Shown: positions 57,752-64,000 of the stretch, piece by piece | Layout: each line of letters opens with the position of its first letter | Numbering within the stretch: the stretch's first letter is position 1 | Assembly (NCBI RefSeq): GCF_003201655.1 | Contig: NZ_QJJU01000014.1 | Location: forward strand, 1-64,000 | Origin: Mycolicibacterium moriokaense | GTDB lineage: Bacteria > Actinomycetota > Actinomycetes > Mycobacteriales > Mycobacteriaceae | Length of the DNA stretch: 64,000 bases | Reading direction: 5' to 3' | Notes under the pieces: generated by a model | What the model saw: the letters and a program-made list of their open reading frames with translations, nothing else | Database searches by the model: none | Told to the model about the DNA's origin: nothing | Position numbers and translations under genes: made by a program

Positions 57752-58390
57752 ATGCCTGCAAACCGAACGGCCAAGGTGGAGCAGCAGCACCTCAGACTGC
57801 TCGACGGTCTCGCCACCGCGATCCGGGAAAAGGGACTCGCGCGCACACAGGTTAGTGACATCGTCGGCCACGCGCATGCCTCGCGCCGAACGTTCTACAA
57901 ACACTTTCCGGACAAGGACTCCTGTCTTGTCGAGCTCGTTCACCGCAGCGCTGCGACCATCATCGAGGCCGTCGCCGCGGCGACTGATCTGCACGCACCG
58001 GGGACCATCCAGATCGAACAGGCCGTCGACGCTTACATATCCATACTCTCCGGCGACCCCGCACTGACGCTGGCGCTGGCCAGCCCGTCCGTCGGCGAAC
58101 GAATCGTTCGCGCGCAGCGACATGCATTGGAACGCTTCGCTGAATACCTCGTAGTTTTAACTGCCAGTGCATCCGAAGGCAGAACACCGCTAGCACCAGT
58201 CTCCGTGGAATGCGCCTACATGCTTGCCAGCGGACTGCGAGCCGCAGCCCTTCGTGCAATCGAACGCGGCGATGGACTCGACCGGGTGGGCGAAGAAGGA
58301 AAGGCCGTATTCAAAAGGGTTCTCATCAGCGGCGCGGCGCAGAACCAACGTCGTAGACCACATCCAGCTGGCCCACCCTCGAGGGACTGA
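57752..58390 (+). CDS. TetR-family regulator 3
   Basis: 212 residues from ATG 57752 (RBS AGGAAG). HTH: LDGLATAIREKGLARTQVSDIVGHAHASRRTFYKHFPDKDSCLVELV. The C-terminal ligand domain ends in a basic Pro-rich tail. It most likely represses the Ddn-like gene from the palindrome at 57653. Not closely related to TetR 1 and 2. Confidence 0.88.
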   Translation: MPANRTAKVEQQHLRLLDGLATAIREKGLARTQVSDIVGHAHASRRTFYKHFPDKDSCLVELVHRSAATIIEAVAAATDLHAPGTIQIEQAVDAYISILSGDPALTLALASPSVGERIVRAQRHALERFAEYLVVLTASASEGRTPLAPVSVECAYMLASGLRAAALRAIERGDGLDRVGEEGKAVFKRVLISGAAQNQRRRPHPAGPPSRD

Positions 58391-58409
58391 ACGCTACTGG
58401 CGCCGGCAG

Positions 58410-58462
58410 GGGGTCAAAGTTCAGAAGTTGGATCGGGGTCACTCTTCAGAAGTTGTTGACAG
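58410..58462. repeat. Possible IS end: direct repeats of TTCAGAAGTTG
   Basis: TTCAGAAGTTG occurs at 58420-58430 and again at 58445-58455, each near GGTCA words. Short internal direct repeats like this are common at the ends of IS21-type elements. No transposase is present, so this is only a candidate scar. Confidence 0.25.
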
Positions 58463-58482
58463 GCAGGGCCATTGGTGTCGCT

Positions 58483-58495
58483 CCCCCGCCGGGGG
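58483..58495 (-). terminator. GC stem after the thioesterase gene
   Basis: CCCCC-GCC-GGGGG, about 35 bp beyond the stop of the leftward thioesterase gene. Confidence 0.35.
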
Positions 58496-58528
58496 CTGGA
58501 CCGACCGCTGTTCAAACTGCCAAGGTGT

Positions 58529-59359
58529 TCAGTCTTTGAAGTACACCAACTGCTGGGTAACGGCCAGCAACTCGCCACCGCTTCCCCATACTTCAGCCGC
58601 CTGATCGAAATAGCCATTGCCGAAACGTTGAGTCCGAGCGGTAGCAAGTACAGCGCTGTCTGACTGCTTGGCCAAAGCCGCGGCATCGGCATGGAAGTAG
58701 GTCGTCATCGACACAGTTCCGGCTGGCACCAATTTTCCGCGGCGCAAGAACACCCGCGGAAAGAATACGTCGCACAGCGCAGTCAGAGATGTGTAGTCGA
58801 GAGCCCGGGCTGGGATGTCGCGCACCCAGAGGGTTGTTGTTGAATCGGGATGGCCTGTCCCTGAGTCGGGTATCGACCCGGCGACAAATCGCATTTCGTA
58901 GTTCTGACTCCACGCGATGAATTCCGGGAACGGTAGCGGGGCAACGTCATCGGCTGCTGGGACGGCGGGCATGGTGATCTCCGTTGATGACCATGTCCCG
59001 CGTCGAGTACCGAAGACCGCGGTTGCTGTGGCCGCCACCGCGCCCTCCTGAGAGAGTTCGATCCACCAGTGTTGGGTCGAGCGGTTGGTGCGAACAGGGC
59101 GCGCAGCGATCTGGAAGATGCCTTCGGTGATAGGCCCAGCGAAATTGACTGTCAGCGAAAGGGGCTCCCCGAGCCGTTCGGGATGCTGCTGGACAGACTT
59201 CAGCAGTGTGGCAGCGGTGATTCCGCCGTAGGGGCCGACGATGTTGTTGTATGCGGGACTGGTGTGCCCGATCGAAAGCCCTGGCGCGCTTGGAGTTAGT
59301 TCAACGGCAGAATCGAATGGATGGGGTGTCTCTTTGGGCGCTAGAGCCGTCTCGTCCAT
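58529..59359 (-). CDS. Acyl-CoA thioesterase, double hotdog (TesB-like)
   Basis: 276 residues, two hotdog halves as in TesB/FadB-type thioesterases. First half: IGHTSPAYNNIVGPYGGITAATLLKSVQQHPERLGEPLSLTVNFAGPI and RTNRSTQHWWIELSQ. Second half: RDIPARALDYTSLTALCDVFFPRVF and VSMTTYFHADAAAL. It hydrolyses fatty acyl-CoA; chain length preference cannot be read. It is 17 bp from the next leftward gene (59377) and may be co-transcribed with it from the TetR 4 promoter. Confidence 0.85.
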   Translation of the reverse strand: MDETALAPKETPHPFDSAVELTPSAPGLSIGHTSPAYNNIVGPYGGITAATLLKSVQQHPERLGEPLSLTVNFAGPITEGIFQIAARPVRTNRSTQHWWIELSQEGAVAATATAVFGTRRGTWSSTEITMPAVPAADDVAPLPFPEFIAWSQNYEMRFVAGSIPDSGTGHPDSTTTLWVRDIPARALDYTSLTALCDVFFPRVFLRRGKLVPAGTVSMTTYFHADAAALAKQSDSAVLATARTQRFGNGYFDQAAEVWGSGGELLAVTQQLVYFKD

Positions 59360-59376
59360 CGGCAGTCGTTGAGTGG

Positions 59377-60243
59377 TCAGTGGAGATGGTCGGCTAGTGA
59401 CCCGTGTTCGCCGAATAGGGTGGCGGTCCAGTGGGCGAGTAGCGCGGTGTTGTCGGTGTCGTCGGGGTGGAAGCCTGGCTTGGTGTATGCGCGGATTCGG
59501 CGCACGACCGTGCGGGTCAAAAGCGGTGAGTGCCGCAATGCAGCGACACTACGGAAGAGTCGGACCGGGTTGTATGTGGCGCGGTCACCGAGGAGCGAAA
59601 GGGCGGAGAAAAACATGACGCTTGCGGTGAAGGTGAGCCGAATGATCCGCATCGTCCAGATCCGGCGGGTTTCGGTGCCGCCGACTGAACGGTAGACGTC
59701 GAAGGCGACCGAGCGGTGTTCGGATTCCTCGATGGCGTGCCACAGCAGCATCGATCGCACCTCGGTCGACCCGAGCAGGGCCTGAGCCCGCTCGTCGCTG
59801 AGCAAGGTTTCGGCGAGCACTGCGGTGTAATGCTCGAATGCGGCCGTGACAGCCAGCCAGGTCAACGGCGGCAGCAGCCGCTCGAGTCTTTTGAAGTCGT
59901 GGTGGGTGAATCGGTCGATCCGGCGGGTGGGGTAGCCCATCTGGTGTAGGCGCTCGTTGAGTGCCCGGTGCTCGCGACCGTGGGTGACCTCTTGGCCGAT
60001 GAAACCCTGAACCCGCGACGTCAACTCGGGATCGGTGATCTGGTCGGCGAAGCGTCGCACCGAACGCACGAAGAAGTCTTCGCCCTCGGGAAACTGCGCC
60101 GACAGATGCGCGACGACGTGGCTCATCACTAAATCACCGCCGACGAAATGCCGCTGCAGTGAACCCGCGGGGTAGGAGAATCGGATGCGGCGCGCACGCA
60201 CGACCGGCTTGACAGCAGCAGAGGCGCTTTCGCTGGCGGTCAT
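59377..60243 (-). CDS. PF10118 metal-dependent hydrolase
   Basis: 288 residues. The all-helical family has repeated His/Glu motifs that bind two metals: GQEVTHGREHRALNERL, TAAFEHYTAVLAE, and WHAIEESEHRSVAFDVY. A near C-terminal hydrophobic helix (LTFTASVMFFSALSLLG) may touch the membrane. It resembles diiron-type proteins of lipid metabolism, but the reaction is unknown. Start overlaps the TetR 4 stop by 4 nt, so the regulator and hydrolase are one operon. Confidence 0.87.
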   Translation of the reverse strand: MTASESASAAVKPVVRARRIRFSYPAGSLQRHFVGGDLVMSHVVAHLSAQFPEGEDFFVRSVRRFADQITDPELTSRVQGFIGQEVTHGREHRALNERLHQMGYPTRRIDRFTHHDFKRLERLLPPLTWLAVTAAFEHYTAVLAETLLSDERAQALLGSTEVRSMLLWHAIEESEHRSVAFDVYRSVGGTETRRIWTMRIIRLTFTASVMFFSALSLLGDRATYNPVRLFRSVAALRHSPLLTRTVVRRIRAYTKPGFHPDDTDNTALLAHWTATLFGEHGSLADHLH

Positions 60244-60911
60244 GATGGCTCCTCGGTTTGGGTGTAGTCGTTTGGTTTCGTGGTCAACAGCGGGCGCACC
60301 AGTGTCTTAAAGGCGTCGAGGATTTCATCGGTGGCGAGCGACTCGTAGCCGTCGATCGATCGCGACAGCGCCAAGCCGTTCATCAACGCAAAGACCATCT
60401 GCAGGCCGATTGCCGGGTTCAGCGAGGTATCGGCGAAGTCGCTTTCGGAAAAGACTTGGGCAAAAACCTGTGCACAGGCGGCCGCGAACTTCCGGTCGGT
60501 GTCGATCACCGCGGGCGCCAGCTCCGGGTCGGTGCGCGCAGCCACCCACAGTTCGTGTGACGAAGTGTAAGTCGATCCGCAGAACATCGACCACAGCAGG
60601 TCGATCGCCTCGTCAAGCTTGTCCGCCGCCGGATCCAGGCCGGCCATCAACACCCCGAACTCCTCAACGCGACGATCCAACGAATAGGTGACAGCGGCGG
60701 CGAGAAGCTCAGACTTCGTGGGGAAATGACCCTGCAGCGCGCCCGCCGACACCCCGGCGCGGCGGGCCACCTCGGTGGTCGTGGTCCCTTTGAAGCCGAC
60801 CTCGACCAAAGCATCGAGCGTTGCGTCTAGCAGTGCCGCGCGCGTTGCGGCTGTCCGCTCCCCCTGGGTCCGCCGAGATCGGGTTGGTGTCACGAGCCCA
60901 CTGTGCGCCAC
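60240..60911 (-). CDS. TetR-family regulator 4
   Basis: 223 residues. HTH: RAALLDATLDALVEVGFKGTTTTEVARRAGVSAGALQGHFPTKSELLAAAV. The C-terminal TetR ligand domain has DELWVAARTDPEL-like helices (SSHELWVAARTDPELAPAVI). The start codon abuts a 35-bp palindrome that is probably its operator. It controls the hydrolase and perhaps the thioesterase. Confidence 0.9.
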   Translation of the reverse strand: MAHSGLVTPTRSRRTQGERTAATRAALLDATLDALVEVGFKGTTTTEVARRAGVSAGALQGHFPTKSELLAAAVTYSLDRRVEEFGVLMAGLDPAADKLDEAIDLLWSMFCGSTYTSSHELWVAARTDPELAPAVIDTDRKFAAACAQVFAQVFSESDFADTSLNPAIGLQMVFALMNGLALSRSIDGYESLATDEILDAFKTLVRPLLTTKPNDYTQTEEPS

Positions 60912-60943
60912 TAATAATAAATAGTCAATATTTATTATTAGTG
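60909..60943. promoter_or_regulatory. Long perfect palindrome, TetR 4 operator
   Basis: CACTAATAATAAATA-N5-TATTTATTATTAGTG: 15-bp perfect arms, A/T-rich in an otherwise GC-rich region, overlapping the start codon of TetR 4. It may act as promoter and operator at once. Confidence 0.8.
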
Positions 60944-61679
60944 GTGACTGACCAAACCCCTGGCGTCAGCCGAGCCCGTTGATGCAAGCCGGCTCCACGA
61001 ATCAGCGGCTTACGTCCACGAGCGAGTAGCGGCAGCAGGCAGAAGCGACCGCGCAGAGCACGAACGCGCCGCCCCGCGGTCATCAGGATTCGACGGCGCG
61101 GATATGCGCGCCACCGGATCACGGCTGGTGGTGGTCGAGGTCCTGTTCGAGATTGGTGGACAGTATCGAGATGGTGGCATCGCGATTGCGAATCAAGATT
61201 CAAAACAAGCCCGGGGCGGTGCGCCGACGGTATTGGTCGATCACCGTACGACCTCGACGGCCAACGCCGCGCACTGAAGCCGGGCGTCCTCCCAACAATA
61301 TTCGCGCTTTAGCTCTCCGATCCGGAAGTCACCAGGGTGGTGGGCGAGTGCCCTGTATCGAACCTTTCCTCACACCTCAAGGGCTCCTTCGGAGGCACTG
61401 CGTGCGGGCCCTTGCCACGCCACCCTTGACCTGCGAGCCTCTGCGGTTCTGCCGGGACGAACTCGCACCTCTTCAACACGCACCATTACCAACAAGGGTA
61501 GCGAATTGCAATGGGGCACAATGCGTTTCATTGTGTTGATCTGATGGTGCCCGCGAACAGCCCCGACGCACTTCATGATGAGCGAGACGGTCCCTCTTCG
61601 TCGAGCCCAGTCATGGCGTGTCTGCCTGGCGGGCCTTCAGTTGGACCATCGCGGTGGTGGCGTCTTCGCCGCGTGGACC
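60944..61679. other. Gene-poor region
   Basis: No gene I can support. The minus-strand frame 61370-61576 (53-68 residues, with CNSLPLLVMVRVEEVRVRPG) is weakly similar over its first half to the small frame at 62989-63138, so it may be a decayed copy. At about 61140-61210 a minus frame reads RDATISILSTNLEQDLDHH and stops, apparently the tail of a lost gene. Confidence 0.4.
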
Positions 61680-62078
61680 TCATTTCCAACCAGGCACGCG
61701 CCCCGCTTGCTCGATCCAGTTGCGCATCTGCGGTCCCTGCGCCTCCGCCAGGGTCGTCACCTTCGCGTAGCGGGTCCGGTTGGTTCCAAGCAGTGGCGCA
61801 GGGTCGAATTCCGCGCCGCCGAAGAAGACGACATTGACCGAGACGTCGTAGGCGGCGATCTCGATGATCCACCCGAGTTCTGGCGACCCGTAGTACGGCC
61901 TCTTCCACTTGACGGCGTAGTGAAGCCCGGGGAGCGTCTGGCAGATCAATTCGTCCAGCCGCTTGACGATGGGACGCAGATCCGGCATCACGTGCCGGAT
62001 CCAATCCTCGATGTCGGCGTGGCTATCCGATGGAACGGGCGGCTTTCGGGCCGTACTTGGCTTGCGTGGGTTCCCCAT
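61680..62078 (-). CDS. DUF1801 protein
   Basis: 132 residues. The family pattern is present: IEDWIRHVMPDLRPIVKRLDELICQTLPGLHYAVKWKRPYYG, then LGWIIEIAAYDVSVNVVFFGGAEF. DUF1801 is a small fold of unknown function, sometimes linked to plasmids or stress. It has a basic Pro-rich start (NPRKPSTARKPPVPS). Confidence 0.82.
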   Translation of the reverse strand: MGNPRKPSTARKPPVPSDSHADIEDWIRHVMPDLRPIVKRLDELICQTLPGLHYAVKWKRPYYGSPELGWIIEIAAYDVSVNVVFFGGAEFDPAPLLGTNRTRYAKVTTLAEAQGPQMRNWIEQAGRVPGWK

Positions 62079-62282
62079 CGCACATTCCCCTCTGTTTCTG
62101 AAGTTCCCGAACTCCTATCTAGGCTGCCAGGCACCCCCCTTGGTCGGCCCAATCCGGATCGGCCGCCCTAGTGGGAACCGGTCGGCGTGGAACTCGCACC
62201 CCGTATCACTACAGATACGCCACAGTGAAGAATTGCCTTGGAGTACAGAGCTATTGGATGTAACACGACGCTGAAGCCATCC

Positions 62283-62678
62283 CTAACGTGGCGATGCTGT
62301 TGGAATCCCGAGATCTGCTGCTGCTGAAAGCATTCGGGCGTCGTACGTCATGACGGCGCGTAATGTGTCGCCGGCCCGTTGTGCCGCAACGAGGTGTATG
62401 GCATCGAGGCTGCGCAGGCGCAGCGGGAGCAGGGTGCCAGCGTCGTCGAGCAGCTGGCGGGTCAACATGACGGTGTCCAGGCCGCTCAGAAGGTCTCGAG
62501 CATCAGCGATGGCTTGGGCTCCGTTTGGTGCGACTGCGCGGATCAGCTCGGTACGCGCCAGCGCCGCCGAGAACAAACTGTCCTCAACTCGCTCGCTCAG
62601 AAAGGACCGCAGTGGCTGCGATTCATCCTCAGCAACAACGAGTTTGACCAAGGCAGAAGTATCCAAGTAGATCCGCAT
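62283..62678 (-). CDS. vapC: VapC-type PIN-domain toxin
   Basis: 131 residues. PIN motifs: YLDTSALVKLVVAEDES (first Asp), ARTELIRAV (Glu), LRSLDAIHLVAAQ (Asp) and MTYDARMLSAAADLG (last Asp). All four acidic residues of the nuclease site are present. VapC toxins are RNases that act on tRNA or rRNA. Four bases separate it from vapB upstream. Confidence 0.92.
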   Translation of the reverse strand: MRIYLDTSALVKLVVAEDESQPLRSFLSERVEDSLFSAALARTELIRAVAPNGAQAIADARDLLSGLDTVMLTRQLLDDAGTLLPLRLRSLDAIHLVAAQRAGDTLRAVMTYDARMLSAAADLGIPTASPR

Positions 62679-62682
62679 CTCG

Positions 62683-62949
62683 CTAGCGTTCGTCGTTTCT
62701 CAGTCGCTCGAGGGTCTCAGAGGCGCTGTGCGGGTACGCGGCAGGTTGGATGTTGTCCATGGTCATCGGCCGAGCCGCCTCGACAACCTCACCAGCACTA
62801 ACCAGGTCTTCCCACGGATCGCCGGTGATTGGAACCAGGCGCGCGACGGGACGGCCGCGGTCAGTGATCTCGATCGACTCCCCCGCGGCCACTTCGTCGA
62901 GATACCTGCTGGCGTGTTGACGCAGCTCGCGCACCCCTATTGTCTTCAT
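62683..62949 (-). CDS. vapB: VapB-type antitoxin (Phd/YefM fold)
   Basis: 88 residues. N-terminal Phd/YefM domain: KTIGVRELRQHASRYLDEVAAGESIEITDRGRPVARLVPI. The C-terminal tail (MTMDNIQPAAYPHSASETLERLRNDE) would wrap the toxin. The start codon overlaps a perfect palindrome that is the expected autoregulatory operator. Confidence 0.92.
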   Translation of the reverse strand: MKTIGVRELRQHASRYLDEVAAGESIEITDRGRPVARLVPITGDPWEDLVSAGEVVEAARPMTMDNIQPAAYPHSASETLERLRNDER

Positions 62950-62968
62950 GTGCTACAATGTAGCACAT
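62948..62968. promoter_or_regulatory. VapB operator over the start codon
   Basis: ATGTGCTACA-A-TGTAGCACAT, perfect 10-bp arms. It includes the vapB start codon, so VapB binding would block initiation directly. Confidence 0.8.
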
Positions 62969-62988
62969 AAGATAGGCTGGCGTCCCTA

Positions 62989-63138
62989 CTAGCTGCAGTC
63001 GCCGTTGTGGCAGGCAGCGCCGACCTGGTCGACCTCCAGCTGCACGGGGGTGTCGCCATCGCGGGACGTAGTAACTCGCACCGCTTGAACACGCGCCGTT
63101 ACCAGTCGGCTGATACGAGTTGCGCTGCAGTTGAACAC
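62989..63138 (-). CDS. Possible small uncharacterised protein
   Basis: 49 residues from GTG 63138: it ends with VQLEVDQVGAACHNGDCS, two cysteines close to the C-terminus, and begins VFNCSATRISRLVTARVQAV. A GGGGAG lies 13 nt before the start, a slightly long spacing. Composition and codon phase look protein-like. Weak similarity to 61370-61576 suggests a family of two on this replicon. No function known. Confidence 0.3.
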   Translation of the reverse strand: MFNCSATRISRLVTARVQAVRVTTSRDGDTPVQLEVDQVGAACHNGDCS

Positions 63139-63290
63139 GTTTCGTCATGATCTCCCCGCCGCATCTCGTCGACCTGCGGGTCCATACCTGCGTTTGACTG
63201 TTTTCTCGCACACATGTCGAGCAATGCCTCGACATCCAGCCATGGAGAGTGTGCAACCGTCTGCCCTCGCCCTCGCTCGCGGCCAATACA

Positions 63291-63343
63291 TCCTTACGGT
63301 AGTTACGAAACCTGCAGTTCAGGACGCGTAACTACCGTAAGGA
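63291..63343. repeat. Long perfect hairpin after the MazF-like gene
   Basis: TCCTTACGGTAGTTACG and its exact reverse complement (63327-63343) form a 17-bp stem around a 19-nt loop, itself containing a CCTG/CAGG mini-stem. It lies 30 bp beyond the leftward MazF stop, so it could be a terminator, but the perfect arms and lack of a T-tract also suit a protein- or recombinase-binding site. The plus frame that follows (63364-63549) is antisense to the toxin and not counted as a gene. Confidence 0.7.
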
Positions 63344-63372
63344 CGAAAGGCTCCGGTGGCGATATGAACCCC

Positions 63373-63684
63373 TTACAACTCAAGGACAATGCGGAGTGCT
63401 GCATCGACGCGGCGCATCTCGTCCGCGCCGAGGTAGCCAACGCTCTTGCCGAGACGATTAGGGTCGATCGCCGAGGTCTGTTCAGCGAGCACTCGAGTCA
63501 CGCGACCGTCGATCTCTATCTCGGGCCGAAAGCTTGCCTGCCTCGCTGATGTCGACGTCGGTGCCACCAGCCATGTCGACAAGGGAAGATCGTCTGACTG
63601 GACAACGACTGCCAATCGCGAGCCTGCCTGCTCGTGACCGCGAGCACCACGCGGCGCGTTCAGTTGGTAGACCTCACCACGCAC
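63373..63684 (-). CDS. MazF/PemK-type toxin
   Basis: 103 residues from GTG 63684, overlapping the antitoxin gene by 11 nt; the longer frame to 63798 is unsupported. MazF signatures: VRGEVYQLNAPRG at the start, SRLAVVVQSDDLPLSTWLVAPTSTSAR with the typical Ser/Thr strand, and VLAEQTSAIDPNRLGKSVGYL near the end. MazF toxins cut mRNA, tRNA or rRNA. Operon with the antitoxin and a palindromic operator. Confidence 0.88.
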   Translation of the reverse strand: MRGEVYQLNAPRGARGHEQAGSRLAVVVQSDDLPLSTWLVAPTSTSARQASFRPEIEIDGRVTRVLAEQTSAIDPNRLGKSVGYLGADEMRRVDAALRIVLEL

Positions 63685-63907
63685 GTAATGTCTCCATGTC
63701 CCGAAGCACCTGCGCAGCCTCGGCACGGTCATCCTCATCAGCGGAGATCTCTTCGGCTTCTGCGCGAATAATGGCAGCAGCCTTTCGTCGGGCCGCATCG
63801 ATGAGCGCCGCCCGGACAGCCGTCGAAACCGGAGTTCCGTCCTTGGTCAGCGCTTCAATCGCACGTGAAGCGTCCTCATCTGGGCGAAAGGTAATTGTGT
63901 CAGCCAT
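63674..63907 (-). CDS. Ribbon-helix-helix-type MazE-like antitoxin
   Basis: 77 residues from ATG 63907. An N-terminal RHH pattern (ADTITFRPDEDASRAIEALTKDGTPVSTAVRAALIDAA) and an acidic tail (AEEISADEDDRAEAAQVLRDMETLRA) that would bind the toxin. It overlaps the MazF start. A longer start at 63925 exists but the shorter fits the operator position. Confidence 0.82.
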   Translation of the reverse strand: MADTITFRPDEDASRAIEALTKDGTPVSTAVRAALIDAARRKAAAIIRAEAEEISADEDDRAEAAQVLRDMETLRAW

Positions 63908-63908
63908 T

Positions 63909-63932
63909 GCACAATTGTACGACAAATTGTAA
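63909..63932. promoter_or_regulatory. MazEF operator/promoter
   Basis: ACAATTGTACGACAAATTGT, an imperfect palindrome of ACAATT half-sites directly before the antitoxin start. RHH antitoxins bind such short A/T palindromes. Confidence 0.65.
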
Positions 63933-63979
63933 GACAGGGAGGGGCGACTCCACTCCCCCCTCCCTGTCGTGCAAAAGAA

Positions 63980-63997
63980 GGATAACCTCTGTTATCC
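63980..63997. other. dif-like core at the window end
   Basis: GGATAA-CCTCTG-TTATCC, same arms as at 101-120 and 39541-39564. If it pairs with another site it would bracket the VapBC and MazEF region or the whole 39.6-64 kb segment. Confidence 0.5.
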
Positions 63998-64000
63998 ACG

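Noticed and set aside
63214..63549. Plus-strand frame crossing the hairpin and the MazF gene
   Set aside because: Antisense to the toxin gene and interrupted by the hairpin; no family resemblance.
1..64000. CRISPR array
   Set aside because: I saw no regularly spaced direct repeats. The only tandem repeat is the 27-bp pair at 909-962.
1..64000. tRNA or rRNA genes
   Set aside because: No cloverleaf with a TTCGA-type arm or rRNA-like conserved stretch was recognised by eye; a tRNAscan run would settle it.
1..64000. Plasmid replication or partition genes
   Set aside because: No RepA, ParA/ParB or relaxase motifs were found among the proteins, so plasmid status remains an inference from cargo and recombination sites.

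Overview
The window is high-GC actinobacterial DNA and most likely mycobacterial. Supporting genes include a near-canonical CmtR, a CysA2-type sulfurtransferase, an MPT63-like secreted protein, a DUF732 protein, an orphan YrbE permease, a Ddn-type F420-dependent protein and many TetR, MerR and ArsR regulators. I see no rRNA, tRNA or core housekeeping genes. Metal-resistance operons, toxin-antitoxin pairs, truncated genes, IS remnants and several Xer/dif-like recombination sites suggest a large plasmid or a genomic island. No replication initiator is visible, so I cannot decide between the two.

Layout. 1-3160: an imperfect inverted repeat about 1.6 kb across with dif-like cores in each arm, then decayed transposase and methyltransferase pieces. 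3160-7245: a persulfide/sulfur-stress operon (ArsR-rhodanese sensor, small membrane protein, CstB-like dioxygenase-rhodanese, MFS transporter). 7516-11100: a mercury locus with two MerR proteins, two mirrored 19-bp-spacer promoters, a MerT-like protein and a thioredoxin-like/MerB fusion, but no MerA. 11744-13215: an ArsR-controlled CDF exporter.

13486-39414: a dense copper and extracytoplasmic-thiol block. It has a CsoR-type box with a lipoprotein, a CueR-like regulator with a P1B copper ATPase, CopC-CopD, HMA chaperone, cupredoxin-tailed DsbD-like protein, two CcdA-like proteins, TlpA-like and peroxiredoxin-like proteins, Met/His/Cys-rich exported proteins, a rhodanese and a MerR-like/cyclase/YHS fusion. 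Two BlaI-type repressors, each translationally coupled to an M56 metalloprotease, sit inside the block. Palindromes with ATCTACTA / TAGTAGAT half-sites precede most transcription units, so this looks like a BlaI-M56 regulon wired to copper and thiol homeostasis. CmtR and a second CDF exporter are also here.

39541-43084: a tyrosine recombinase, an uncharacterised 415-aa protein and an Xre-RES toxin-antitoxin pair lie between two dif-like cores, which resembles a mobile dif module. 43334-59360: GntR, an orphan YrbEA, and a divergent TetR / AarF-family kinase module that has been copied. Copies 2 and 3 interleave with a cytochrome P450, and a P450 stub remains after copy 3. MarR/NmrA, VOC, methyltransferase, Ddn-like and thioesterase genes fill the rest. 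59377-64000: a PF10118 hydrolase with its TetR, DUF1801, VapBC and a MazEF-like pair, each regulator with a clear palindromic operator, then another dif-like core at the window end.
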